Made by a program: the position numbers and the translations under genes. Source: Acridotheres tristis (taxonomy: Eukaryota; Chordata; Aves; Passeriformes; Sturnidae). From it: a stretch of 64,000 bases of DNA. The stretch covers positions 12,973,043 through 13,037,042 of the forward strand of contig CM072890.1 in NCBI GenBank assembly GCA_037013685.1, given 5' to 3'. Below are positions 24,640 to 35,200 of the stretch, in pieces; position 1 is the first letter of the stretch; every line of letters starts with the position of its first letter. Below the pieces are notes generated by a model. That model had not been told where the DNA came from. It ran no database searches and was given only the letters and a program-made list of their open reading frames with translations.

Positions 24640-24895
24640 GGCTACCACAAGCCATGCCCGGCAGGGAGTAAAGCCAGTTCTCCCACAGCTGGCTCTTGCC
24701 GTGGGATGTGCCCCGCCAGCACACGCGTGCACTCCCACTTGCCGCAGCCAGCCCAGCCAGGGAGCGTGCCATCTCTCTGTCTTTACCACGATCAAATGGA
24801 GCTAGTCAATCAGGGGATACCATTATTGCCTCCACCATTCATTTTCCACTATCAATAATTTACTGTATTTGCTGCACGCGCAGGAGGAGGAGATG
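24640..24895 (+). promoter_or_regulatory. BDNF: Segment resembling BDNF promoter IV / exon IV
   Basis: Blocks matching my memory of mammalian exon IV occur in the right order: GTGCACTCCCAC (24,727-24,738), ATCAAATGGAGCT (24,791-24,803), CACTATCAATAATTTA (24,847-24,862) and TTTGCTGCA (24,868-24,876). In mammals this is the calcium-responsive promoter with CaRE1, an E-box and a CRE just upstream of the start. Here the aligned CaRE1 slot (24,640-24,651) and CRE slot (about 24,688-24,705) do not hold consensus sites. A CAGCTG E-box is at 24,686-24,691 and a palindromic CACGCGTG at 24,722-24,729. The exon IV donor could not be placed. Confidence 0.5.
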
Positions 24896-25319
24896 GCAAA
24901 GCAGATTTTTGTCAGGGGGTACAGAATCCACCCCCGGGCAGAGCCGAGGAAGGCGTTTCTCCCGAGATCCCCGAGCTCCGCGGTCGCCCCTATCTCCGCC
25001 GGCGGGCGCTGATGCGACGGGGGGCCTCGCTATCGGTCTCAGTCTTGGTGCCGGTCCCGGTCCCGATCCCGGTCACGATCCCGGGCTAGGCAAAGCTGCC
25101 TCGGGACCGCTGGAACTGAGCTCCCGCTGGGCGCCTGCAGAAAGTCACCGGTGTAACGTTACCTGGGGCGCTCATTAATAAGCAATGACTGATATTATCT
25201 TGATTGCATTCTTAATAGGCGAACTACGGAGAGGTCAGCGCGGGAGCGATATTTAAATGGATTGGACTTGCTTAATACCCGGCGGAGTAAACCAATATCC
25301 CGCCGCGGGCGGACCGACA

Positions 25320-25700
25320 CCCCCCCCGCCCGGCTCGGGAAGCACCAGGGGAGCGGAGCCGAGCGGGGCCGGGCGGGGCGGGGGCGGTGGCGGGGCCGGG
25401 AGGCGGTGCGGAGACTCTAAGCGGGGCAGCGCGGTGCCTACGGCCGCCGCAGCCACTGCCCGGGGGCGAAGCCGCTCGGCGAGGAGAAGGCGGTAGGGCT
25501 GGGCCAGGAGGCTCCTGTTGAGCGGCGGGAGTGTGGGATCCGGCTCCGCTGCCCTCCCGCCCCTCATAAAGCTTTGATGAGACACTTGAGACGCCGACTG
25601 TGTTGTCGAGGCGGCGGGAGGCGGTCGGTGGAACTGGGCGCCCTGGAGAGGATGTGACTTCTCGGAGGGGACCCGGACAAGGCTTTGTGTGGACGACAAG
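25320..25700 (+). other. BDNF: BDNF exon VI-like 5' exon in a CpG island
   Basis: The exon ends at GACAAG|GTACGC, boundary after 25,700. Blocks such as GCTTTGATGAGAC (25,571-25,583), GGAACTGG, GCCCTGGAGAG and GGCTTTGTGTGGAC resemble mammalian exon VI as I remember it. The left edge is nominal; the transcription start is unknown. The upstream DNA is CpG-dense, with a CCAAT at 25,292-25,296 and an AT-rich TATTTAAA near 25,250. Exon VI transcripts are widely expressed in mammals, unlike the neuronal exons I and IV. Alternatively this could be numbered as another downstream exon; its status as a BDNF 5' exon is more secure than the number. Confidence 0.65.
25577..25657 (+). other. Upstream ORF in exon VI
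   Basis: A 26-codon frame starts at the ATG in GCTTTGATGAGAC and ends at TGA 25,655-25,657, wholly within the exon VI-like exon. The peptide is very basic (MRHLRRRLCCRGG and onward). It would precede the BDNF start codon in exon VI mRNAs and could lower translation. Conservation of the peptide is unknown; only the start region looks shared with mammals. Confidence 0.35.
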
Positions 25701-26022
25701 GTACGCGGCGCCTCGCCAGGAAACTTAAGGGGCCGGGGGCAGGGGGTGCGGGTGGCTACGGACCTGGGCGGGCGCTGGCCGGTGAGAGGCGTCGGGGAGC
25801 GGTAAGGGCGACGGAGGGCTGGGGCAGCCCGCACCCCTTTGTTCCCGCACCTGTCGGTCCGGCCGGTGCCCGGCGGGGCTTTTGTTGGGGCTGGCGGGAG
25901 CAGGAGCGCGCTCTCGGGGGAGCGAGGGGGAGCGGAGCGCGGGACCCGGCGGCGCTTCCCCGACGGCGGCGCGGGCGCCCTGCGCGGGGCGCGGCGGGCG
26001 GGCGGCCCTCGGGCGGCGGGGC

Positions 26023-26036
26023 GCGCCCCCTGGTGG
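26023..26036 (-). promoter_or_regulatory. CTCF core motif
   Basis: On the minus strand the sequence is CCACCAGGGGGCGC, an exact match to the 14-base vertebrate CTCF core. It lies 320 bp downstream of the exon VI donor and 50 bp before a GC-rich minisatellite. CTCF and cohesin have been implicated in BDNF promoter choice in mammals. Binding here is inferred from the motif only. Confidence 0.65.
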
Positions 26037-26079
26037 CGGGCGCACGGCGAGGCGGCGGCCCGGCCTCCTCCCCTCCTTG

Positions 26080-26297
26080 CGGGGCGGCGGCGGGGCCCGG
26101 CTGTGGGGCGGGAGCGGCGGCGGGGCCCGGCCCGGCTGTGGGGCGGCAGTGGGGCCCGGGCTGGCCGTGAGGCAGGAGCGGCGGCAGCGGCGGCGGGGCC
26201 CGGGCCGGCCGTGGGGCGGGAACGGCGGCGGCGGGGCCCGGCCGTGAGGCGGGAGCGGCGGCAGCGGCGGCGGGGCCCGGGCCGGCTGTGGGGCGGA
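26080..26297 (+). repeat. GC-rich minisatellite
   Basis: Six copies of GGGGCCCGG start at 26,092, 26,122, 26,151, 26,195, 26,233 and 26,272. They are separated by variants of a GTGGGGCGGGAGCGGCGGC block, so units are about 29-44 bp. The array explains the long open frames on both strands here, including a 461-codon minus-strand frame (25,253-26,638) made of Pro/Arg/Ala repeats. Copy number is likely variable. Confidence 0.8.
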
Positions 26298-29200
26298 CGG
26301 CGTGGAGGAGCCGGGGTGCGGGGAGGGCCGGGGCCGGGCGCCGTCAAGGGAGGGGCGCGATGCACTTGTTGAAGCTGGACCGTCGCTGGAATGTGAAGCA
26401 TGCCGGGCACCGTCACCGGGCTCCGGTGCCACGGGCGCCTTCTCCTCTGCCTGTCCCGCTTCCACCACCCACCGGGCGCGGGGAGCCCGCCGGGTGCCGC
26501 CGGCAGGGAAGGCAAGGCGGTGCAAAGAGGGAGTCCGGCGGCTTGAGTGGCTGAAGGTGTCGGTGCTCGGGAAAGAGCAGCGACTGCCCTCGACCCACCG
26601 GCTCTGGATTCATATCGGGGGGTCAGACACGTCTTCACCCAGAAAGAAATCCTGGGGTTAAATGGTAAATTTGTTTATCAGAGGTTTAATTAATACTGTG
26701 GAAACCTGGTGCTGTCCCACATTTTTTTTTTTTTTTTCCCTAGGATTAAAAGCATGTGGTATTACAGCTGTGGGCCCCGCTTGCTTTGCTTGGTTGTTTT
26801 TAAGAGGTGCTGTTGGTTTATACCTGTCTTGGTTTATACATTCCAGTTAAGATATGTCCTTTTCCTCTCAGTTTATTGTAGTTTGCTGTTCTGAGGTTAT
26901 GCAAGATCAATAGTCATTACTTATTTATGTTTCTAGTAACACACTTCTAATGAATGCAAAGAATCTATCCTGGCAATACATTTTTCTTCAGCCAGTAATC
27001 TTTAATTCATGGTGATAAATAGATAAAATGAATTTCCTTGGTTGTCTATAGATATGAGCAAAGGTCTGGATAATGAGCTGCCTGCTTGCGGGCAGGAGGA
27101 ACTTTCACAGCACCAAGTTTTAATGGCTTTTTGGTCACAAATGTGAAGATTTTGCTCTGTTTACACGAGTGGCTGTCCCAAGTAAGATCATCATATTGTC
27201 ATCATATTGTGTTGAGTAGTGCATTTGTGTAAATCATAGGCTCTGCTTACAAAGCTGGATTGCTGTCTGAAGCCATCAAGTGAAAACTCAACCCCAGTGA
27301 TGGCTCAGAGTTCGTGTGGGTATAGACGAACGTAAGCAGAAGGGATGCTCTTGGCTTCATGCGTGCTGCAAATCCCGTAGTTTAGCGTGTGAGAGGAGGT
27401 AGCAGCTGTTAGGGGGATGCAACGGCTTCCTGCGTGCAGAGTTCCAGGGCACTGGCTGTGTAAACAGACCCGGGGAAAGGGAGAAGACAGTGATGTTCTG
27501 CAGGAATGAGTGCCGTCCCTCACCTGGGTCTCTGAGTAAAGCAGCGAGTCTATTTCAATTCTAAAATATCTATTTTCTGTTGTAGTACTACCACTAACGT
27601 TCAGCTTCACTGAACCTTGTCTGGGAAAACCTATTTGTAAGCAGTGTGCCTTCTGTTCATGTTGCAAGTGCTCTCTGCTTTCAGGAACTGCAGGGTAGAT
27701 CCTGTTGTTATATGGCTGTGAAATCAGGGTAAACCAGGTCAGAAAGATGAAGAAAATTTTATCTGAATTATCCAGACATAATGGTGGAGGAAGATGGGAA
27801 AAGACTTTTATCTTGGATAGAGTAAGACTAAAAAAGTGTAACTTCAAGCAGCATGCTGTTAAGCATCAAGGCATTATGTTGTAACAGTAGTGCTTGGGAA
27901 GTACTGCAGTATGCTGGAATACTACAAAATGTAGTGCACGGATGCAAAGGTTTTTAAAGGCTCATTAGCATGTGAAAAAATATAGGGGAAAATAAGGTTC
28001 TGTGCTTTGGCTTAAAAGCTTTGTATATATGGTGCTGAGCTGAAAGTGACTGCACTTTAAAAGTCCGTGCAGTAGCTGTAGCATTTGTGCAACTCTTACC
28101 CTGCTGTTGCTGTAAGGAAAACACAAAAGCTGCACATTTTGCTCAGATAATAATTCTGTCAGGGACTGCACATATAAAAGCAGGTCACAAGAAACCTGGA
28201 AGTAGGAGACCCTCTCAACCCTTCTACTGGTAAGCACTTCATGAAGAGGAGAAACAAGTCACTCTACTGAGTGACTTGTGTAATAAGTATGGTCCTATTA
28301 AAGAAAAAAACGTTATTCCTCATACCTGCCTTCCTGGTTTGTATAAAAGGCTGAAAAATTCTTCTAACAATGTGCCCGTGCCTACACTAGAAACCTCACA
28401 TTGTGTGAATTGTTGGAGGCTCCACTGGAGAAGGATATGTGCTTTTAATAGGTTAATTGCTAACTTGTCTTGACCTGTTTTCAAGCATATGTTGTGAGCA
28501 CTTGGTTTCTCCTAAATAGCTGAAATGCTGCTTAACTGGGAAACTCTCAATCGTTTCTTAGATCAGTTCATACACTGGCATTCTTGGTAATCCTTAGTTG
28601 TAAACACCCTTTAAAAGGAAGCTTTTAAAGGCACTGAAGCCAAGGCTATTTTTGTGTGTTGCTGAAATGAAGTGTTAACCAATAACCTACTGTCTTCAGT
28701 TCCAGCTGGGAAGGTTCTGTAACAACTCTTGTATGCTGTGATACACCATTAGGAAGCAGCACAGGTGTGTACTGAGTGAACTGCCTAATTTATGAGTTGG
28801 GATGGGGCTGGTAGGCTGTGTCCCCTGTCTGTCAATTCACAAATCTTACTGCTTCCTTATCCATCTATTATTCAGTCTTACCTTTGACTGCAGGTTCCTT
28901 GAGGCAGAGATAGTCTTGCCTGTCTTCTCTTTCTGATACCCAGCAAGAAATCACCAATGCTCTTGTAATTTAATAAGTAAATAATAGATTTTGCTATGGT
29001 ACCTTAAACTTCCATGTTATCAATTCCAGGTGCTGAACAGTCAGTCCAGTGAGGAACACTGTTTGTAGAAGTTGTCCATGTGGAACAGGGCAAACAGTCT
29101 TATGTGTAAAGTGTAGGTGATCTATAGGGGCAGGCTCAGCCTTTCCTTCTTCTCAGCATTCAGGACATAACTATCAGGCAACTGTAGACTGGTGGAATTC

Positions 29201-32200
29201 AGCTGCTATACCCAACAGCAACAGTGAACATGAAACAGTCTGAAATACTGGAAATGCCATGGACATGACTGACCAGCAAACAGTCTTATCAAAAAAAAAT
29301 GCCAACCTCCTCTTGGGTACAATGTTTACCCTATACAACCAGTGAACAGAGGGTTGGCTGGGATGGTACTGACCTGATGTGGTTGTGATTCTTGGTTACA
29401 CTGATACCAGTGGTAGCAGAATGTCCCATTACAGCATAATTTAGGCACCATGAATAGATACAGCTGTCTAAAGATGAGTACCACGCACAACGAGAGGAAG
29501 CAAAGGGAAACTTCATTTAGTGATTTTTTTCATGCCCTGCTGGCAGCTGCCATAAGGCTGTAGCAGTTATATACTTTCCTTGGTAAGAATATTGTATTTT
29601 TCAGGGAAGTCATTTTCTGAAACCAGTTAATTAGGACAGTTATTTCTGGCCCTGGCATTTGTAGAGAACAGAAGGCATGATTGTTCTTATATTCGTTTCT
29701 CTGAGTCCTTTGATCGACTAGAAGCTCTCAATGTTTTACGCTATAAATTACCTCAATCCGTTGGCAGTTCATTTCTTTTCTTGTGTACTTGGTTAGGAAA
29801 ATGCAGAAATCCTTGTGAGTCAGCTACAGTCTACTATAAATTATGAAGAAATGGGGGAGGGGGTCACATTTCATATTAGGAAAGTCAGTTCTAGGAGGAT
29901 GGAAGGATACTGGTTGCTGAATTTGAGATAAGCATCTCACAGTGTCTCAAAATCTGAGCAGCTACCGCCACCTACAGATGCACCACATAGGGTGCTCGGG
30001 CTGTCTCCGGCAAGGGAGCCGGCGCCTTTAAAACTAGTTAATCCCAGTCCTTACTCCACAGTATAAATTAAGTGTATGAGTGTAGACTTTTTTTTAGCCC
30101 TATAATTGATGATTACCTGTGAATCCCGTTCTAGTGATGCAGATAACTAAATTTTATAGAGTCTTTCTTGTGTGGCTTAAATAGGTAAGCAAAGAAGCAT
30201 CGCTTTCAGTGATCATTTGCTGATTTATTTTAGACTACACGTAAAGAAGTATTTGCAAGTCAGATTTATATGGGTTTGGTACAGCTGTTGCTGAGGCTTC
30301 ATAGCCTTTGTAAAGCTACACCAATAATATGCAATGTAGAATTAGTCCCTTAAGGATTTGGGTTGTTGAAGGTTGGTTTCTTCCCTATCCCATCTTTGAA
30401 GTCTACTTTTTGGGTACTGTCCTTTAAGTATATATTTGCTGGAATAGAAAAAATTCCGATTTTCCCAATGTATCAACTCAGCAGCCTTTAGATTGGTTTC
30501 ACTAGATTCAGAATCTTCTCAATTTAAAAATTAAGTATCACAGTTAAGTTGACTATGTAGCTATTTGTTGCTACATCAAATCTAACAACTTGGAATACAC
30601 TAGTATCTGCTCCTTTTTTAGTTTGTTTGTTTTGTGCATCAACCTGCTGTAGCAGTTTCTTCCTCTGCATTTGAGAGAAAAGCAGGGTTCCCTACTTAAT
30701 TTGTTTCCTGATTACAGAGGGAAACAATGAGCCTTTTTTACCTCCTGAACTCATAATCTCATGTTCAGTTATTTCTGTTTGACTCTTAGAGACACAGTGT
30801 GTTTTAGGGTTTCAGTGATAACTGCTAGCTCTCAGCTACCAAATGCCTACTGGAATAAGCAAACCAAAACAACTAAACCTGGAGATGATAATACCATCTC
30901 ACAGAGCCCTGAAAATGCAATCCACTACTTAATTGCATATACTGTAGAACTTTCCAGGCGGTCGTTTTTTAAATTTCTTAAGATATTTGAAGTTTGTCAG
31001 TGTAAATTATATTGGGATAAGAGTTTAATCCAAAACTTCTGAGGGAACAGAATTTTCCTGTGGGGAAACTGAGGGATATTTGCCACAAGTCAGGAGGCAA
31101 CTGCAAACTGCTTATACCATATCAGGGTGCATGAGAGCTGTAATACCAAACTAGAGTTTTAAAAACTATCCTTGGTTCTCTGGAGTTCCACATCAGCCTC
31201 AACCTTTCCAGTATGTGCACTGAGTTACAAGTAAGCTTTGCATGAATGCAGGAGGAATCTGGAAAAAAACTGAACTAGGCAAAACCTTTAGCAAAATGTT
31301 GTTATATGCTCTTTATTAATTCAGCATGTAAAAGACTCAACCCTGACTCCTTTACTATATGTCTTTTAAAATTGAGTTAACCTTAACCTTGTGCCAATTC
31401 TAGTGCATATTGTGCCTTATCTAATGTGATTTAAACACTGGGTTTTTTAAACTCTGCTCCTGGAGAAATGCTGTTTCATCTAGATGAAGAAATTAAAGGT
31501 TACGATCTCTGGATTCCTTAGTCTGTTATGCCATTTTAAGCTTGGTGCAGCATCTAGTATCTGTTTGGTTTAGTTTATCCATCTTTACACTAGCCATGGT
31601 GCTCTTGTTGAGTTTTTAGTACATGATACACTGAGAAGAAAATAAATGAAATCTAAACTTTATCGAAAGGCTGGATTAGCAAAGCCAACCTCTCCCCTTA
31701 GTCATAGCTGTCACTGTACCACAGAAGTGTATGGATACTGTTGGGATGAGTGACAGGACTTGTTTTGTAGTATTTCTAGGTAATTCTGCCTGCTTGAAGG
31801 CTTGGATCTTCACTTGCTATTTACATTACTTCTGAGTTGATTATCCAGTTTGACTGAGCCGTAAAAGCCGAGAGAGAAATGCTATTTGATAGAATTTATA
31901 CTGAGAGCCAGTGTGAGAAGGAAGCAAACTCAATAACAAGTTCAAGCTGGCAAGAGTGATTTAACCAGAACCCGTGCCAGGAAACTGTGGTGAGCTATGA
32001 ATGTCCTTCTGAGCACCATGGCCACCCTTTATCATTATAATGGGTTGAACCTAAACTAGAAATAAACACATCTGAAGTTCTGCATTTTTGCTTTTCCAGA
32101 TATAAACACTATTGTTTATGTCAATGTCATGATTTTTTTTTTTTTGTCAGCTTATGCCTTATAAACTGCTGAAGGATTGTTCTTATTTTATGTGAGGCAA

Positions 32201-35200
32201 AGAAGGATGCTTCTCATGTCACTACAGCAGCAGAGTATTTGCTGGTGTGGCGTTGGCAAATTGATGCCAATGAAATGGTGCAAAGAGAAGAAGCAGGTGC
32301 TTCTTTACATCTTCTCACAGACATACAGATATTTTGACTAGCAAGAGATGTCTGAAAATGAATTTTTTTTCTTAAAAGCTAATGACTGGCACATGAATTT
32401 AAAACAAGGAATAAAGCTGCCTTCCTTGAAAGAACTCATTTAAGTCCTTTTCTCTCTTGGTTTTGCACTAATGATAAATTTCTGCTGTCCCCTGTGCAAA
32501 ACTTTTTTGCCATTGCAACTGCAAAAGTAGGAGGAATGTTACCAATGAACAAGGTTGTTGCCAAAGAGTAAGTGAGTCAATTCCACAAGCCTCCATTAAA
32601 AAAAAAAAGCCATAAATAATGTTTAAGAATAAATTAGTTGGAAGTCTAAGCCTCCAAAGAACTCTACCTTTGAGAATGACAAACCTGTAGGCAACATCTT
32701 GAAGTCCGTAAACCTCAAGCATGAAGCCATATCACCTAGTTCTTAATCAATTTTGTTCAACATGGAAATGGCTGTATATTTTTTAACCTGCTCTGATTCC
32801 TGTAACTGTTATGAAACTTACAGATTCTTATGCTTGGAAAATACTATAAATCATTCCCCTGTCTTTAGCTAATGGAAGGACAGGTATGCAGTGAGACCTA
32901 GAAAACACAATAAATAACTTCCATATCTACTTTAAAATACTTTGGAGCAAGTCTTCAGTCGCAAAGCACCACCAGACCTTTTAGTATTCAAATTGTGCTC
33001 ACTAGAAAATGGCTGCAGGGGAGCTGCTGATATTCTGCATATCTTGTAATTCGTCATGTTCAGGCATACGTCAAAACATGACCCATAGTTTTTTAAGGAT
33101 AGTCTTGAGCCATTGGTATTTTAACATAAAGATGGATCTGTGGATATGCACTGGGGTGAAAAAAAATGACTGCAACTCAGTCTATCTTTTTTCCTTTTAC
33201 TGTTTTGATGGTGATGGTGCTGCTACCCATGTTATAAGTAGGCATAGCATGACCATTGGTACCTTGAAAACTGCCTGGTTTGTGTCTGTAGGGTTGGTAA
33301 ATACCTGCTTGTGCAACAGTACTCCTTTATGGGAATAGGTCTTTCCTAAGTTTCATAACAAGGCAGGTAAAAGCAGTCTCTGGTCTGGATGAGATAGGAA
33401 CTTGTGTTGCATTTCAAATCAAACTTAGAGATTTTAATAGTGAAGAATATTTATATTTTAACACTAGTTTTGTTTTCCTTGCTACCCTTTGTTATGCAGT
33501 GGTTGAGCCCCAAATTGGAGACATGAGGCTAAAAGCTGAAAAATGAAAAAAGAAACAAAAAGGCATATGGCAATAGCAGGAGTTTCTGCCACCTCACCGT
33601 AGGCTCGTGACAACATGCCCTATAGTTAACCTACAGTCAGGAACTAATAATGACACAGATGGAAGTGAGCTAGCATATGTATTCAGAGTAATACCCTAAG
33701 GTTTTAATCAGCATCTTTCTGTGTTAGCCATCTAAATTGCCATGGAGAGATTAGCCAAATATGCTATGGTACACATGGTAAAGGCAGCTTTGTGTAGTAG
33801 CTGAACTGAGGGATTTTGAGCAAGAACTCCCCTGTTCTCCTCTGATTCAGCAGTGGCCTGCTGTGCAGTCTGGGGTGAAATGTTTAAAATACTTGTGGGC
33901 TTTAGGCTACCCAGAGGGAAAACATGCTTTCTGATGTGGTTCCTTCTCACCTAAGTATGTTGAGATTCAATGTTTGTGATGCTCTTTGGAGGCTTTGATA
34001 GCGTGTTCTCCAAAAAATGTTGTACAATTGGAGAGTCACAACAGCTTAAGAACCAGATTTCTTAGCTTTTGCAACCTCTTTTCCTCTCTAGAACTACTAA
34101 TAATCTCTATGACATTTTGACATTTTTGCTTTTGATTTTGGATAGTGACTTCTATAGCTAGTCTATTATGTTGTGGAGATATTTGGGAGAGGGAGAATAC
34201 TTAGCTGTTTCCAAGACTAATTGTGTAATTTCATGTTTCTTGCTTTAACTTTCTCTTCCCCACCGCCATCCCCAGCTATTAGAAGAGCAGCTGTCCTTCC
34301 CTGCAGCATAGTGGGATCTGCTTACATGAAGGGACAGGTATTGAAGTTTTTCTAGAGACTTGTTTATTTAATGACTGAAATCTCATATACAAACCTACCC
34401 TTTGGAGCTTAAGGGCTCTTAGAGTGAGAACAGTGCTTTGCTGACAGCAAAGCCACTTCAGTGGGGGGTTGTGCATGAAACAGGACACCCAAGTGAGGAA
34501 CATTAGGTGGTGTTGGGCTGGATTTTGCATACTTCTCTTTATAGACATGTCTAGGCTATTTATCTGCTTAAATCAGTGAGGGAAGAGAAGAGCTAGCCTG
34601 CACACCTAGAAAGGCTTTCTCCTTCTCTTTAAATTGTATTACCAAGTATATGTGTATCCCTCAGGAGTCCTGAGGAAGCTACTTTGCTGAAACCTGTCAC
34701 ATTTTGTTCTGATACAGCTATTAGCTATAGTTTAGGTTTGACTATCTGATTTTCTAACCACATAAATACTGGATCACCTTTGCAACTGATATAAATCTAT
34801 GAATGGCACACTGTGGATTTATACCAGGCTGGGACTGTGTCCACCAGAATTAGGTCCACTGGAACTTCAAGGAACTTCAATAATTTTTGTGGAAATAATT
34901 CCTCATGATGCCACAATCTGTTATATCTGGTGGCAAGTATGAAAATTCAGGAACCATGTAATTTCATTTTTAATTAGGGAAGATCCCAATGTCCATGTAA
35001 TTGATAGAAATCACAGTGTAACACTCCTTGGTCAAAGAAATGACACCATTTATACAATTGGGAGAAGGCAGGAGTTGGATAAATTAATTTTTCCTGTAAG
35101 ACTGCAGGGGCTTTTTTTAACTGTATGTTCCATTAAACATTTGTACCTTGAGCAGTACAACTAATGAAGCTTGTTTTCAAACCCTTGCATCTTTGTCAGA

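Noticed and set aside
25253..26638. 461-codon minus-strand open frame
   Set aside because: Pro/Arg/Ala low-complexity product of the GC-rich minisatellite and CpG island. It overlaps the exon VI-like exon and has no domain.
26721..26743. Strong polypyrimidine tract followed by CCCTAG, a possible acceptor
   Set aside because: No matching donor or exon-like sequence downstream; T-runs are common in this intron.
27305..27847. 180-codon minus-strand open frame
   Set aside because: No recognisable domain or supporting signals; likely chance.
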